Source: Actinocorallia populi (GTDB lineage: Bacteria; Actinomycetota; Actinomycetes; Streptosporangiales; Streptosporangiaceae). From it: a DNA stretch of 64,000 bases. The notes beneath the pieces are model-generated. The model was given only the letters and a program-made list of their open reading frames with translations, did not search any database and had not been told where the DNA came from. Positions 24,352 through 34,522 of this stretch are shown one piece after another. Position 1 is the first letter of the stretch, and each line of letters starts with the position of its first letter. Where the stretch lies: contig NZ_PVZV01000004.1 of assembly GCF_002995495.1 (NCBI RefSeq), forward strand, positions 682,001 to 746,000, given 5' to 3'. The translations under genes and the position numbers were made by a program.

Positions 24352-24984
24352 GTGAGCAAGCCTCCGATTTTCCACGACCCGATCTTCGCGCGCGAGGGCG
24401 GGCTGCAGGCCATGGCCGCGCAGGAGGCCCTGCACCAGCAGTTGCTGCGCAAGCGGATCGTGGTACTCGGCCAGCAGGTCGACGACGACATCGCCAACCG
24501 TCTCGCCGCCGAGCTGCTGCTGCTCTCGGCCGAGGACGGCAAGCGCGACATCACGTTCTACATCAACTCTCCGGGTGGATCCGTGACCGCCGGCATGGCG
24601 ATCTACGACATCATGGAGTACGTGCCGAACGACATCGTCACCGTCGGCATGGGCCTGGCGGCGTCCATGGGGCAGTTCCTGCTCTGCGCCGGCACCCCGG
24701 GCAAGCGGTACGCGCTCCCGCACGCGCGCATCATGATGCACCAGCCTTCCGGCGGCATCGGCGGCACCGCCTCGGACATCAAGATCCAGGCCGAGCAGAT
24801 GCTCTACGTGAAGAAGACGCTCGCCGAGCGGATCGCCTACCACACGGGCCAGACGGTCGAGCAGATCACCGCGGACTCCGACCGCGACCGCTGGTTCACC
24901 GCCGAGGAGGCCAAGAACTACGGACTGGTCGACCACGTGGTGACCAGCGCCAACGAGGTTCCCTCCGAGGGTCCGGTCTCCTGA
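24352..24984 (+). CDS. clpP1: ATP-dependent Clp protease proteolytic subunit 1
   Basis: A 210-residue serine peptidase subunit. Catalytic Ser105 lies in GLAASMGQF and His130 in MMHQPSGG; the handle helix and the [14 protein letters not shown] oxyanion strand are intact. The start is GTG 24352 with GGAGGA 5 nt upstream. Its stop overlaps the clpP2 start by 1 nt, so the two are coupled. In actinobacteria the two different ClpP rings assemble into one mixed 14-mer that works with ClpX or ClpC1. Confidence 0.97.
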   Translation: MSKPPIFHDPIFAREGGLQAMAAQEALHQQLLRKRIVVLGQQVDDDIANRLAAELLLLSAEDGKRDITFYINSPGGSVTAGMAIYDIMEYVPNDIVTVGMGLAASMGQFLLCAGTPGKRYALPHARIMMHQPSGGIGGTASDIKIQAEQMLYVKKTLAERIAYHTGQTVEQITADSDRDRWFTAEEAKNYGLVDHVVTSANEVPSEGPVS

Positions 24985-25685
24985 TGGAGAACTTCGGACC
25001 GACCATGGAGAGCCGTCCGATTATGGAGAGCAGCATGGAAATTCGCGCCGGCGGCGTGCGGCCGGTCGACGGCCGTTACATCATCCCGTCCTTCGTGGAG
25101 CGGACGGCGTACGGGGTCAAGGAGATGAACCCGTACAACAAGCTCTTCGAAGAGCGGATCATCTTCCTGGGCGTGCAGATCGACGACGCGTCGGCCAACG
25201 ACGTGATGGCGCAGCTGCTCACCCTGGAGTCGATCGACCCCGACCGCGACATCAGCATCTACATCAACTCGCCGGGCGGCTCGTTCACCGCGATGACCGC
25301 CATCTACGACACGATGCAGTACGTCAAGCCCGACATCCAGACGGTCTGCATCGGCCAGGCGGCCTCGGCGGCGGCGGTGCTGCTGGGCGCCGGCACGCCG
25401 GGCAAGCGCGCGGCGCTGCCGCACGCGCGGGTCCTGATCCACCAGCCCGCCACGGAGGGCACCTACGGGCAGGGCTCGGACATCGAGATCCAGGCCCGCG
25501 AGATCATGCGCATCCGCGAGCAGCTGGAGACCATCATCTCCCGGCACAGCGGTCGGTCGCTGGAAGAGGTCCGTCAGGACATCGAGCGCGACAAGATCCT
25601 CACGGCGGACGAGGCCAAGGCCTACGGCCTGATCGACGACGTCTTCGTCAGCAAGAAGCGCCGGGTAGAGGTAGTGTCTTCATAA
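24984..25685 (+). CDS. clpP2: ATP-dependent Clp protease proteolytic subunit 2
   Basis: A 233-residue ClpP paralogue with Ser in [11 protein letters not shown], His in LIHQPATEG, and [14 protein letters not shown]. It has an N-terminal extension of about 20 residues rich in Met and Glu before the conserved RYIIPSF, possibly a processed propeptide. Later in-frame ATGs (positions 8, 14 and 18 of the protein) could also be starts. The ATG at 24984 overlaps the clpP1 stop codon. It provides the second ring of the Clp peptidase. Confidence 0.96.
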   Translation: MENFGPTMESRPIMESSMEIRAGGVRPVDGRYIIPSFVERTAYGVKEMNPYNKLFEERIIFLGVQIDDASANDVMAQLLTLESIDPDRDISIYINSPGGSFTAMTAIYDTMQYVKPDIQTVCIGQAASAAAVLLGAGTPGKRAALPHARVLIHQPATEGTYGQGSDIEIQAREIMRIREQLETIISRHSGRSLEEVRQDIERDKILTADEAKAYGLIDDVFVSKKRRVEVVSS

Positions 25686-25861
25686 GACGGCGCTAAGTTC
25701 GGGGAGACCCCCGGCTTTCGCGGTCGGGTCCCGGGACTCTCGGGGCACGGCCCGGCGCCCCGGAGACGGTACCGTCGAAGCAGCCTTCGTCGGCGGTACG
25801 GGGAGCATGAGCTCCGCGTACCGCCGGGCGCGAGGCGGCCCCACGAAAAGGAGACAACCGG

Positions 25862-27136
25862 GTGGCACGCATCGGCGACGGTGGTGACCTGCTGAAATGC
25901 TCTTTCTGCGGCAAATCACAGAAGCAGGTCAAGAAGCTCATCGCGGGCCCGGGTGTGTACATCTGCGACGAGTGCATCGATCTCTGTAACGAGATCATCG
26001 AGGAGGAGCTCTCCGAGAGCTCGGACCTCAAGTGGGACAGCCTGCCCAAGCCCCGGGAGATCTACGAGTTCCTCGACGGCTATGTCATCGGGCAGGAGAA
26101 GGCCAAGAAGGCACTTTCCGTCGCGGTCTACAACCACTACAAGCGGATCCAGTCCGGCGACTCCCGCGATGACGGGATCGAGCTGGCCAAGTCGAACATC
26201 CTGCTGCTCGGCCCGACCGGATCCGGCAAGACGCTCCTCGCGCAGACCCTGGCCAAACTGCTCAACGTCCCGTTCGCCATCGCGGACGCCACGGCACTGA
26301 CCGAGGCGGGCTATGTCGGCGAGGACGTCGAGAACATCCTGCTGAAGCTCATCCAGGCCGCCGACTACGACGTCAAGAAGGCCGAGACGGGCATCATCTA
26401 CATCGACGAGGTCGACAAGATCGCCCGCAAGAGCGAGAACCCGTCGATCACCCGGGACGTCTCCGGGGAGGGCGTGCAGCAGGCCCTGCTGAAGATCCTG
26501 GAGGGCACGACCGCCTCGGTCCCGCCCCAGGGCGGGCGCAAGCACCCGCACCAGGAGTTCATCCAGATCGACACCACCAACGTCCTGTTCATCTGCGGCG
26601 GCGCCTTCTCCGGCCTGGAGAAGATCATCGAGTCGCGGGTGGGCAAGCAGGGCGTGGGTTTCGGCGCGGTCATCCGCTCGAAGGTCGACTTCGCCAAGAA
26701 CAGCGACATCTTCGGCGACGTCATGCCCGAGGACCTGTTGAAGTTCGGGATGATCCCCGAGTTCGTCGGCCGCCTCCCGATCATCACCAGCGTGCACAAC
26801 CTGGACCGGGCCGCGCTGATCAACATCCTCACCGAGCCGAAGAACGCGCTGATCAAGCAGTACCGGCGCCTGTTCGAGCTGGACGGGGTGGACCTGGAGT
26901 TCACCGACGACGCCCTCGAGGCCGTCGCCGACCAGTCCATCCTGCGCGGCACCGGCGCGCGCGGCCTGCGCGCCATCCTGGAGGAGGTGCTCCTCTCGGT
27001 GATGTACGAGGTGCCCAGCCGCGAGGACGTCGCCCAGGTGGTCATCACCCGGGAATCGGTGCTGGAGCACGTGAATCCGACGCTCGTCCCGCGCGAGCGC
27101 TCGCAGAAGCGTGAACCGCGCGAGAAGAGCGCCTGA
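25862..27136 (+). CDS. clpX: Clp protease ATP-binding subunit ClpX
   Basis: A 424-residue AAA+ unfoldase. It has the N-terminal C4 zinc finger (Cys13, 16, 35, 38), Walker A GPTGSGKT, pore loop GYVG, Walker [13 protein letters not shown] loop, sensor region and the C-terminal [10 protein letters not shown]. It recognises tagged substrates and feeds them to the ClpP ring. The start is GTG 25862 with AAAAGGAG upstream. A 176-nt gap from clpP2 contains no obvious terminator, so an additional promoter is possible but read-through is likely. Confidence 0.98.
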   Translation: MARIGDGGDLLKCSFCGKSQKQVKKLIAGPGVYICDECIDLCNEIIEEELSESSDLKWDSLPKPREIYEFLDGYVIGQEKAKKALSVAVYNHYKRIQSGDSRDDGIELAKSNILLLGPTGSGKTLLAQTLAKLLNVPFAIADATALTEAGYVGEDVENILLKLIQAADYDVKKAETGIIYIDEVDKIARKSENPSITRDVSGEGVQQALLKILEGTTASVPPQGGRKHPHQEFIQIDTTNVLFICGGAFSGLEKIIESRVGKQGVGFGAVIRSKVDFAKNSDIFGDVMPEDLLKFGMIPEFVGRLPIITSVHNLDRAALINILTEPKNALIKQYRRLFELDGVDLEFTDDALEAVADQSILRGTGARGLRAILEEVLLSVMYEVPSREDVAQVVITRESVLEHVNPTLVPRERSQKREPREKSA

Positions 27137-27149
27137 GCACACCCCAGAC

Positions 27150-27175
27150 GAACCCGGCTCCCGCGAGCCGGGTTC
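27150..27175 (+). terminator. Terminator after clpX
   Basis: GAACCCGGCTC and GAGCCGGGTTC form a perfect 11-bp stem with a 4-nt loop, 13 nt after the clpX stop. From there to 27351 I see only GC-rich spacer. Confidence 0.85.
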
Positions 27176-27351
27176 TGTCGTCTCCGGCCGCGGCCGAGCC
27201 CGCCACGAGGCCCTCAGGGCCCCGGCCGGGCACCGGCCCGGCCGGCTCCCGGATCCGGTGCCGCCGGACACCGGCTTCGCCGAGCGCCCTACGTGAGGGC
27301 GCGGGGTCGCCGGGCATGGGCCCGCCGGTTCCCTGGGCGGGCACCGGAGGG

Positions 27352-29289
27352 TCAGGCGAGGGGGAGGCGGGCGGTGACGGTGGTGCCGCCTCCTGGGCGG
27401 GAGGCGATGGTGAAGGTGCCGCCGAGTTCGGAGGCGCGCTCGCGCATGGACGTCAGGCCGAGGCCCTGGCGGGCCTGGCGGGGCAGGCCGCGGCCGTCGT
27501 CGGAGACGGTGATCTCCAGTTCCCCGTTCCGTTCGGCCAGCCGCAGCTCCACGCTGGTGGCCTTGGCGTGCCGCCGGGCGTTGGTGAGGGCCTCCTGGAT
27601 GATGCGGTAGGCGGTGACCTCCTGCACGGGGGCGAGCTGCGGGAGGTCCGCGCAGTACACGTCCACCCGGGGTTCGGGCAGGTCGGCGGCGAGCGCCTGG
27701 ACGGCGCCCAGCAGCCCCAGCCGGTCCAGGGTGGGCGGGCGCAGCCCGTGCACCAGTTCCCGGATGTCGCCCATCGCGGTGGTCATGCGTTCGCGCAGCG
27801 CCAGCAGCGACGGCTCCACCGACTCCGGGTCGGTGGTCAGGCGCACCCGGGCGGCGTCCACCGACAGCGCCAGCGCCGCCAAGGTGGGCCCCAGCCCGTC
27901 GTGCAGGTCGCGGCTGAGCCTGCGGCGCTCGTCCTCGCGGGTGTTGATGACGGTCTCCTGGGAGACGCGCAGCAGCCGGACGGTGTGCGCGAGGTCGGCC
28001 ACGTGCCGGGTGAGCACCTCGACCAGCCGGTGGTCGGCGTGTCCGGGCCCGTACAGCAGCATCCGGCCGATCTGCTCGCCGTGCCACACCAGCGGGACCA
28101 CCTGCGCGGGGCCGTCCTCCACCCCGTCGGTGTGCACGACGACGTCGTCGATCTCCACGCAGACCCCCGAGAGCGCCAGCGTCCGGCGCACCGCCCGTGC
28201 GGCGAGCCGCAGCGCGGTGGCGGGGTCCTCGGTCTGCTGGACGGTCCGCGCGAGCCGGTCGGCGAGCAGGTAGGGGTCGCGCTCCATCCCGAACAGCAGG
28301 TCGATGGAGAGCTGGACGCGGGAGCGGACGGGCTGGAACAGCGCGCCGACCGCCAGCGCGCCGAAGAACCCGGCGGCATGGCCGACGACCAGGTTGTTGA
28401 CCAGGGCGATGAGCCCGAAGTAGACGGCGCCCAGGATCAGCGTCAGCGTGCCGTAGACCAGCGTCCTGTTGACGATCACGTCGATGTCGTAGAGCCGGTA
28501 GCGCAGGATGGCGATCGCCAGCGCGACCGGCACGGTGGCCACCGCGGTGCAGGTCAGGGTGGCGAACAGCCAGAAGGGGACGTCCTTCCAGATGAGGTCG
28601 GAGTAGCCGGCCAGCGCGGTGCCCAGCAGGGGGTAGGCGATGAGCGCGATCTGCCGCCGGGCTATGGGGTTGCCCGCCAGGAAGCGCAGCGCCAGCGAGA
28701 GGAAGTTCAGGAAGGTGACGGCCACCGTGAACGGCTGCACGATGTTCAGGTACGGACCTTCCAGATCGAGGAGGGCCTGCACGCCGAACGGGTTGTGCGC
28801 CTCCTTGCCGCCCACGCTCAGGTCGCCCGGGAGCAGCATCCGGTGCAGGACGTTCGTCCCGATGAGCGCCACCGACAACCACAGCACCGGCCGCCAGCGC
28901 CGGGAGGGGGGCCTGCCGTCGGGGAAGAGCAGCGGGACGATCATCACCAGCGGCAGGAACTCCAGCATGTACAGCCAGGTGGCGCCCCAGCGCAGGAAGA
29001 CGGCTCCGGGCAGGTCGTGCAGCAGCGCCCAGCGCGAGAAGGGGATCAGCAGCCAGTGCGCCGCCGCGACGAGGCCGATCCCCCACAGCAGGCGGGCGAC
29101 GACCAGGCCGGGCCTGCGGCTGAGCAGGTACGCCCCGACCACCGGGTACAGGCAGCCCATGACGACCTCGGGGCGCCAGGACTGGCTCGTCCGGTACTCC
29201 ACGGGCACCGAGTAGCGGAAGGCGTACGCCAGGATGATGCACAGCGGGCCGGCCAGCGCCCCGGCCCACAGGACGGTCCTACGTGCCAA
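27352..29289 (-). CDS. NarL-type membrane sensor histidine kinase (large)
   Basis: A 645-residue sensor. Eight or more hydrophobic helices occupy residues 1-310, then comes a GAF-like region (about 340-430; ALSGVCVEIDDVVVHTDG). The HisKA_3 box is TREDERRRLSRDLHDGLGP, with the phospho-accepting His in DLHDG. The HATPase has QEALTNARRHAKAT, VSDDGRGLP and GLGLTSMRERASELGG. It is the last gene of a three-gene overlapping signalling operon; its start overlaps the response-regulator 3' end by 11 nt. The signal is unknown; the multi-helix front suggests a membrane or lipid-soluble cue. Confidence 0.92.
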   Translation of the reverse strand: MARRTVLWAGALAGPLCIILAYAFRYSVPVEYRTSQSWRPEVVMGCLYPVVGAYLLSRRPGLVVARLLWGIGLVAAAHWLLIPFSRWALLHDLPGAVFLRWGATWLYMLEFLPLVMIVPLLFPDGRPPSRRWRPVLWLSVALIGTNVLHRMLLPGDLSVGGKEAHNPFGVQALLDLEGPYLNIVQPFTVAVTFLNFLSLALRFLAGNPIARRQIALIAYPLLGTALAGYSDLIWKDVPFWLFATLTCTAVATVPVALAIAILRYRLYDIDVIVNRTLVYGTLTLILGAVYFGLIALVNNLVVGHAAGFFGALAVGALFQPVRSRVQLSIDLLFGMERDPYLLADRLARTVQQTEDPATALRLAARAVRRTLALSGVCVEIDDVVVHTDGVEDGPAQVVPLVWHGEQIGRMLLYGPGHADHRLVEVLTRHVADLAHTVRLLRVSQETVINTREDERRRLSRDLHDGLGPTLAALALSVDAARVRLTTDPESVEPSLLALRERMTTAMGDIRELVHGLRPPTLDRLGLLGAVQALAADLPEPRVDVYCADLPQLAPVQEVTAYRIIQEALTNARRHAKATSVELRLAERNGELEITVSDDGRGLPRQARQGLGLTSMRERASELGGTFTIASRPGGGTTVTARLPLA

Positions 29290-29923
29290 GGCCGGCCTCG
29301 CGCGCCAGCACTATCGCCTGCGCGCGGTCGGCCACGTGCAGTTTCATGAAGATGTTGGAGACGTGGTTGCGGATCGTCTTCGGCGAAAGGAAGAGGATTC
29401 CGGCGATCTCGCCGTTGTTGCGCCCCTGGGCGATGAGCTCGAGGACCTCGCGCTCCCGGTCGGTCAGCTCGGGGAAGGCGGACCTGCGCGGGTCGGGCAT
29501 CTCGGTGAAGTAGGTGAGCACCCGCCGGGCGATCTCCGGCCCGTAGATCGCCTCGCCAGCCGCCACCGCGCGCACCGCCCGCGCGATCTCCTCGGCGCCC
29601 GACTCCTTGAGCAGGTAGCCGCGCGCCCCCGCGCGCATCGCGGCGAACACCGAGTCGTCGTCGCGGAACATGGTCAGCACCAGCACGCCGATGTGCGGGC
29701 TGGTGCGGGTGATGGTGCGGGTGGCCTCGATGCCGTTGCCGCCGGGCATGTGCAGGTCCATCACCGCCACGTCGGGCTGCACGTCGTGGGCGAGCCGGAC
29801 GGCGGCGGGGCCGTTCTCGGCCTCGCCGACGACCTCGATGCCCAGCGCCTCCAGCAGGGCGCGCAGGCCCTGGCGGAACATGGGGTGGTCGTCAGCGATG
29901 ATCACTCGGATGTCGTCGGACAC
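29279..29923 (-). CDS. NarL/FixJ-family response regulator
   Basis: A 214-residue regulator: receiver domain with acidic pocket D11-D12, phospho-acceptor D56 (VAVMDLHMPGGNG) and the conserved K in LLKESGAEE. The C-terminal LuxR HTH (LTDREREVLELIAQGRNNGE, then KTIRNHVSNIFMKL) is intact. GTG 29923 lies inside the upstream kinase gene. It sits between two kinases of the same class and is the only regulator nearby, so both kinases may phosphorylate it. Its targets are unknown. Confidence 0.94.
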   Translation of the reverse strand: MSDDIRVIIADDHPMFRQGLRALLEALGIEVVGEAENGPAAVRLAHDVQPDVAVMDLHMPGGNGIEATRTITRTSPHIGVLVLTMFRDDDSVFAAMRAGARGYLLKESGAEEIARAVRAVAAGEAIYGPEIARRVLTYFTEMPDPRRSAFPELTDREREVLELIAQGRNNGEIAGILFLSPKTIRNHVSNIFMKLHVADRAQAIVLAREAGLGT

Positions 29924-30665
29924 GACGGGGTTCCTCCGGGAGCGGGTTGAGGGGGAGACGGGCGACCACCGCGGTGCCGCCGCCGGGTCGGGGTCCGATG
30001 GTGCACACGCCGCCGATCTCGGCGGCGCGCTCGCGCATCGCCGCCAGGCCCGTGCCGTCCCGCCCCTGCGGGACGCCGGTGCCGGGGTCGGCGACGACGA
30101 GGTGGAGGGCGTCCGGGCCGCGGTTGAGCCGCACCAGGGCGCTGGCGGCCAGGGAGTGCCGCCGCACGTTGCTGAGCGCCTCGGAGACGATCCGGTAGGC
30201 GGCGACCTCGACCGCCGCGGGAAGCGAGGTCAGCTCGCCGCTGATCTTGACGTCGACCAGGATCCCGTCGGTTCCGTCCGCCAGCCCGCCGACCGCCCCG
30301 GCCAGGCCGAGGTCGTCCAGCGCCGGCGGGCGCAGCCCCGCCACCAGCTCCCGGATGTCGCCGACCGCGTCGGCCAGCCGCCGGCGCAGGTCGCTCAGCA
30401 GCGGGCCGACCTGCTCGGGCCGGTCGCGCAGGGTGAGCCTGGCGGTGTCGAGCGCCATCGCCAGGCTGGCCAGGGTGGGGCCGAGCCCGTCGTGCAGGTC
30501 GTGCCGCAGCCGGCGGCGCTCCTCCTCGGCGGCCGCGAGGATGCGTTCCCGGGACCGCTGGAGCGCGCCGGCGCGGTCATCCGCGGCGGGGGCTAGCCGT
30601 CGGGTCAGCAGGACGCCGACGGCGAGCCCCAGCAGGAACGCGCCGAGCGCGGTGACGCCGTACAT
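29892..30665 (-). CDS. NarL-type histidine kinase (small, single-pass)
   Basis: A 257-residue kinase with one N-terminal helix (VTALGAFLLGLAVGVLL), HisKA_3 (EEERRRLRHDLHDGLGP, His58) and an HATPase domain (EALSNVRRHSLAA, VADPGTGVP, GTGLAAMRERAAEIGG). It has no recognisable sensing domain, so it may sense through the membrane helix or act as an auxiliary kinase. Its 3' end overlaps the response-regulator start by 32 nt. The G1 box reads DPGTG rather than the usual DNGxG, a change that could lower ATP binding. Confidence 0.9.
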   Translation of the reverse strand: MYGVTALGAFLLGLAVGVLLTRRLAPAADDRAGALQRSRERILAAAEEERRRLRHDLHDGLGPTLASLAMALDTARLTLRDRPEQVGPLLSDLRRRLADAVGDIRELVAGLRPPALDDLGLAGAVGGLADGTDGILVDVKISGELTSLPAAVEVAAYRIVSEALSNVRRHSLAASALVRLNRGPDALHLVVADPGTGVPQGRDGTGLAAMRERAAEIGGVCTIGPRPGGGTAVVARLPLNPLPEEPRRVRRHPSDHR

Positions 30666-30718
30666 ACCCGAAACCCTCCCCGACCGCCGAGATCACCGAC
30701 AGGGACGCGTGTCCCGGA

Positions 30719-31531
30719 TCAGGCGGGCTTCTCCACGTCGGGCCGCATCTTGCGCATGACGTCGGCCAGCTGGGACCAGCCGAGGGACGGGCCGCCGGTG
30801 ACGTTCGGGGCGGCCATCACCATGCCGAGCGTGTTGTCGGTCTGCCAGTAGCACAGCGGGATCTTGATGCTGGACATCGTCATCTCGGCGCAGCTCGCCG
30901 TGCCGGAGCCGCCCGCGTCCGTCTCGTGGAAGCTGATGTTGGCGCCGGAGCTCTGCAGGCCCTGGCGGAAGTCGTTCCTGTCGCCCATGCCGGGGCCGGT
31001 GATCCCGGTGAAGGTGACCTTGGAGCCCTCGGCGTCGTAGGTCGCCGACACGACGGTGCCCTGCGAACCGAGGAGGTTGCGGAAGGTGCTGCCGTAGGCG
31101 TCGCCGGAGGAGTCGTTCACCTGCGGGTACCCGCCCGCGCTCGGCGGGGCGCTGAGCGTGTACTCGCCGCCTCCGTCGCCCCCGTCGCCGCTCAGGCCGA
31201 CGATGGCGATCACCGCGACGATCACCACGACGACCGCGCCGCCGGCGAGCGCCAGGATCAGGCCGGTCTTGTTGTTCTTGGGCGGCGCGGGGTGGTGCCC
31301 GGCCTGCCCGAAGGGCGGCGGCGTGGGCTGCCCGAACGGGGGAGGCGTCGGCTGCCCGTAGGGCTGGCCGGGCTGGGCCGGCTGGCCGTAGGGCTGCTGC
31401 CCGTAAGGCTGCTGGGGCTGGCCGTAAGGCTGCTGGGGCTGCTGGGGCTGCTGGCCGTAGGGCTGCTGCGGCGGTTGGGGCCCGCCGTAGCCGGGGCCCT
31501 GGGGCGGGGGGTTCCAACCACTCAAGGTCAT
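30719..31531 (-). CDS. Proline/glutamine-rich single-pass membrane protein
   Basis: A 270-residue protein. Residues about 5-85 are a low-complexity cytoplasmic tail of PYGQ(P/Q) repeats, followed by KNNKTG and one membrane helix ([22 protein letters not shown]). The exported C-terminal domain of about 150 residues ([19 protein letters not shown], two cysteines) is unlike anything I can name. The start is ATG 31531 ([10 protein letters not shown]); the open frame extends 13 codons more without a ribosome site. This architecture is frequent in actinomycete surface proteins of unknown function. It is divergent from valS. Confidence 0.75.
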   Translation of the reverse strand: MTLSGWNPPPQGPGYGGPQPPQQPYGQQPQQPQQPYGQPQQPYGQQPYGQPAQPGQPYGQPTPPPFGQPTPPPFGQAGHHPAPPKNNKTGLILALAGGAVVVVIVAVIAIVGLSGDGGDGGGEYTLSAPPSAGGYPQVNDSSGDAYGSTFRNLLGSQGTVVSATYDAEGSKVTFTGITGPGMGDRNDFRQGLQSSGANISFHETDAGGSGTASCAEMTMSSIKIPLCYWQTDNTLGMVMAAPNVTGGPSLGWSQLADVMRKMRPDVEKPA

Positions 31532-31638
31532 CTCCGGGAGCGTGTGCGAGGGGAACGGACAGGGGACCATTGTGTCCTATCTGGTGTTCCTTGTCCCGGT
31601 CTCCCCGGCGACCGCCGGAAACAGGGGCCGCCACGCCG

Positions 31639-31652
31639 TAGAATCTGCGTTC
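31639..31652 (+). promoter_or_regulatory. Predicted -10 of a leaderless valS transcript
   Basis: TAGAAT (31639-31644) lies 8 nt before the GTG start of valS, and no ribosome-site sequence lies between. This spacing puts the transcription start at or next to the GTG, the usual picture of leaderless actinobacterial mRNAs. Confidence 0.45.
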
Positions 31653-34235
31653 GTGACCCAGTCCCAGTTGCCCACTCAGTACGCGCCCGCCGAGGTCGAG
31701 GGAAGGCTCTACGAACGCTGGACCTCCGCCGGCCTGTTCGAGGCCGACCCCGAGCGCGCTCCCGACGCGCCGGCGTACACGATCGTCATCCCGCCGCCCA
31801 ACGTGACCGGCTCGCTGCACATGGGCCACGCCCTGGACCACTCCATCCAGGACACGCTGGTACGCCGCAGGCGCATGCAGGGGTACGAGGCGCTGTGGCT
31901 GCCGGGCATGGACCACGCCGGCATCGCCACCCAGAACGTGGTCGAGCGCGAGCTCAAGAAGGAGGGCCTGACCCGCCACGACCTGGGCCGCGAGGCGTTC
32001 CAGGAGCGCGTGTGGCAGTGGAAGGCCGAGTCCGGCGGCCGCATCCTCGGCCAGATGAAGCGCCTGGGCGACAGCGTCGACTGGTCGCGTGAGCGCTTCA
32101 CCATGGACGAGGGGCTCTCCCGCGCCGTCCTGACCATCTTCAAGCGGCTGTACGACGACGACCTCATCTACCGCGCCGAGCGCATCATCAACTGGTGCCC
32201 GCGCTGCCTGACCGCGTTGTCGGACATCGAGGTCGAGCACTCCGACCGCGAGGGCGAGCTCGTCTCGATCCGCTACACCGACGAGGTCGTGGTGGCCACC
32301 ACCCGGGCCGAGACGATGCTCGGCGACACCGCGGTGGCCGTCCACCCGTCCGACGAGCGCTACGCCCACCTGGTCGGCACCGAGATCGAGCTGCCGCTGA
32401 CCGGCCGCCGCATCCCGGTCGTGGCCGACGAGCACGTCGACCCGGAGTTCGGCACCGGCGCGGTCAAGGTCACGCCCGCCCACGACCCGAACGACTTCGA
32501 GATCGGGCGGCGGCACGGCCTGCCGTCCCTGACGGTCCTGGACGAGCACGCCGAGGTCACCGCCGAGGGCCCCTTCCGGGGCATGGACCGCTACGAGGCC
32601 CGTGCCGCGGTGGTGGAGGCGCTGCGCGAGCAGGGCCGCATCGTCAAGGAGGTCCGCCCCTACGAGCACTCCGTCGGCCACTGCCAGCGCTGCCGGACGG
32701 TCGTCGAGCCGCGCGTGTCCCTGCAGTGGTTCGTCAAGGTCGCCCCGCTGGCCGAGGCCGCGGGCGACGCCGTCCGCGACGGCCGGGTCCAGATCCAGCC
32801 GCCGGAGCTGTCCGCCCGGTACTTCGCCTGGGTCGACAACATGCACGACTGGTGCATCTCCCGGCAGCTGTGGTGGGGCCACCGCATCCCCGTCTGGTAC
32901 GGGCCCGACGGCGAGCAGCGGTGCTTCGGCCCCGGCGAGGAGGTGCCCGAGGGCTGGACCCAGGACACCGACGTGCTGGACACCTGGTTCTCCAGCGCGC
33001 TGTGGCCCTTCTCCACCCTGGGCTGGCCCGACGACACGCCCGACCTGCGGCGCTTCTACCCCACCTCCGTGCTGGTCACCGGCTACGACATCCTCTTCTT
33101 CTGGGTCGCCCGGATGATGATGTTCGGCCTGTACGCGATGGACGGCGTGGCGCCGTTCAAGGTCATCGCCCTGCACGGCATGGTCCGCGACCAGCACGGC
33201 AAGAAGATGTCGAAGTCCTTCGGCAACGTCGTCGACCCGCTGGACTGGATCGAGCGCTACGGCGCCGACGCCACCCGCTTCACGCTGCTGCGCGGCGCCA
33301 ACCCCGGCGGTGACGTCCCGGTCGCCGAGGACTGGGCGCAGGGCTCGCGCAACTTCTGCAACAAGCTGTGGAACGCCACCCGGTTCGCGCTGATGAACGG
33401 CGCGCACGTCAACGGGGAGCTCCCCGCCGAGCCGTCCACGACCGACGCGTGGATCCTCTCCCGGCTGCAGACGGTCATCGCCGAGGTCGACGCCCACATC
33501 GAGAACTTCGACTTCGCCAAGGCGTGCGAGGCGCTCTACCACTTCGCCTGGGACGAGGTCTGCGACTGGTACCTGGAGCTGTCCAAGGTCCCGCTCGCCG
33601 AGGGCGGCGCGACGGCCGAGGCCACCCGCCGGGTGCTGGGCGAGGTCCTGGAGACCCTGCTGCGGCTGCTGCACCCGATGGTCCCGTTCGTCACCGAGGA
33701 GCTGTGGACGGCCCTGACCGGCCGCGAGACCATCGTGCGCGCCCCCTGGCCGACCGCGGACACCGCGCGCGCCGACGCCGCCGCCGAGGCCGTCGTCGTC
33801 TCGCTGCAGCGCCTGGTCACCGAGGTCCGCCGGTTCCGCTCCGACCAGGGCCTGAAGTCCGGCCAGCGGGTCACCGCCGCGCTGGAGCTGGACGGCAGCC
33901 CGCTGGCCGCCTACGAGGAGCAGATCCGCTCGCTGCTGAAGCTGACCGCCCCCGGCGGCTCCTTCTCCGCCACCGCGTCCCTGCCCGTCGAGGGCGTCGT
34001 GGTGAAGCTGGACACCGCCGGAGCCATCGACGTGGCCGCCGAGCGCGCCCGCCTGGAGAAGGACCTAGCGGCCGCCCGCAAGGAGGTCGCCCAGACCTCC
34101 GGCAAGCTGGCCAACGCCGACTTCGTCGCCAAGGCCCCCGAGGCGGTCATCAGCAAGAACCGCGCCCGCCTCGAGGCCGCCCAGGCCGACATCACCCGCC
34201 TGGAGTCCCAGCTCGCCTCCCTCCCGGCAGGCTGA
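31653..34235 (+). CDS. valS: Valyl-tRNA synthetase
   Basis: An 860-residue class I synthetase. HIGH-type motif HMGH (56-59), the editing domain with [18 protein letters not shown] (518-522), the anticodon-binding helices and the C-terminal coiled-coil tRNA arm ([20 protein letters not shown]) are all present. It charges tRNA-Val and hydrolyses mischarged threonine. The GTG at 31653 is chosen because the family begins with a short leader before QYAPAEVE; no ribosome site precedes it, so translation may be leaderless. Followed by a terminator, then folC. Confidence 0.97.
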   Translation: MTQSQLPTQYAPAEVEGRLYERWTSAGLFEADPERAPDAPAYTIVIPPPNVTGSLHMGHALDHSIQDTLVRRRRMQGYEALWLPGMDHAGIATQNVVERELKKEGLTRHDLGREAFQERVWQWKAESGGRILGQMKRLGDSVDWSRERFTMDEGLSRAVLTIFKRLYDDDLIYRAERIINWCPRCLTALSDIEVEHSDREGELVSIRYTDEVVVATTRAETMLGDTAVAVHPSDERYAHLVGTEIELPLTGRRIPVVADEHVDPEFGTGAVKVTPAHDPNDFEIGRRHGLPSLTVLDEHAEVTAEGPFRGMDRYEARAAVVEALREQGRIVKEVRPYEHSVGHCQRCRTVVEPRVSLQWFVKVAPLAEAAGDAVRDGRVQIQPPELSARYFAWVDNMHDWCISRQLWWGHRIPVWYGPDGEQRCFGPGEEVPEGWTQDTDVLDTWFSSALWPFSTLGWPDDTPDLRRFYPTSVLVTGYDILFFWVARMMMFGLYAMDGVAPFKVIALHGMVRDQHGKKMSKSFGNVVDPLDWIERYGADATRFTLLRGANPGGDVPVAEDWAQGSRNFCNKLWNATRFALMNGAHVNGELPAEPSTTDAWILSRLQTVIAEVDAHIENFDFAKACEALYHFAWDEVCDWYLELSKVPLAEGGATAEATRRVLGEVLETLLRLLHPMVPFVTEELWTALTGRETIVRAPWPTADTARADAAAEAVVVSLQRLVTEVRRFRSDQGLKSGQRVTAALELDGSPLAAYEEQIRSLLKLTAPGGSFSATASLPVEGVVVKLDTAGAIDVAAERARLEKDLAAARKEVAQTSGKLANADFVAKAPEAVISKNRARLEAAQADITRLESQLASLPAG

Positions 34236-34257
34236 GCGGCCCCGTCCACCGCGCCGA

Positions 34258-34287
34258 CGGCCCGGCCCCCCGCGGGGAGCCGGGCCG
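34258..34287 (+). terminator. Terminator after valS
   Basis: CGGCCCGGC and GCCGGGCCG pair perfectly over 9 bp around a C/G-rich loop that can pair further. It starts 22 nt after the valS stop. Confidence 0.7.
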
Positions 34288-34407
34288 CCGGCGTCCCGGG
34301 GGCGGCTCTCAGATTCTTCTCATCATCGGCTCAGCGCCTGCTCAGAGGGCGGGGGCATCTTGAAGACACAGGGGGCGACCGGCGGGTCGTGTCCCTCCGG
34401 AGAAGAA

Positions 34408-34512
34408 GTGACGACTGAACCGCAGCCGGACCCGGTGGTCCCACCGGGTCCGGCTGCTCCGGCGTCCGGGGCCGGGCAAGGCCGGAACCGGGCCGGGCCG
34501 GGGGAGAGATAG
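34408..34512 (+). other. Short upstream ORF with a strong hairpin before folC
   Basis: A GTG at 34408 preceded by GGAGAAGAA opens a 34-codon frame (MTTEPQPDPVVPPGPAAP at its start) ending at TAG 34512, 10 nt before folC and out of frame with it. Inside it GCAGCCGGACCCGGTGG (34422-34438) pairs perfectly over 17 bp with 34441-34457. It may be a leader peptide with attenuator, a second terminator for valS, or a chance frame over a terminator. Confidence 0.3.
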
Positions 34513-34522
34513 CCTTTTCGGC

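Noticed and set aside
25916-29269. A 1117-codon open frame on the minus strand across clpX and the sensor kinase.
   Set aside because: Its composition is low-complexity Arg/Gly/Ala/Val, and it mirrors the codon bias of the real genes; both regions are fully explained by other frames with clear domains.
31532-31652. A T-box or other tRNA-sensing leader before valS.
   Set aside because: The predicted transcript starts at or beside the start codon, which leaves no room for a leader.
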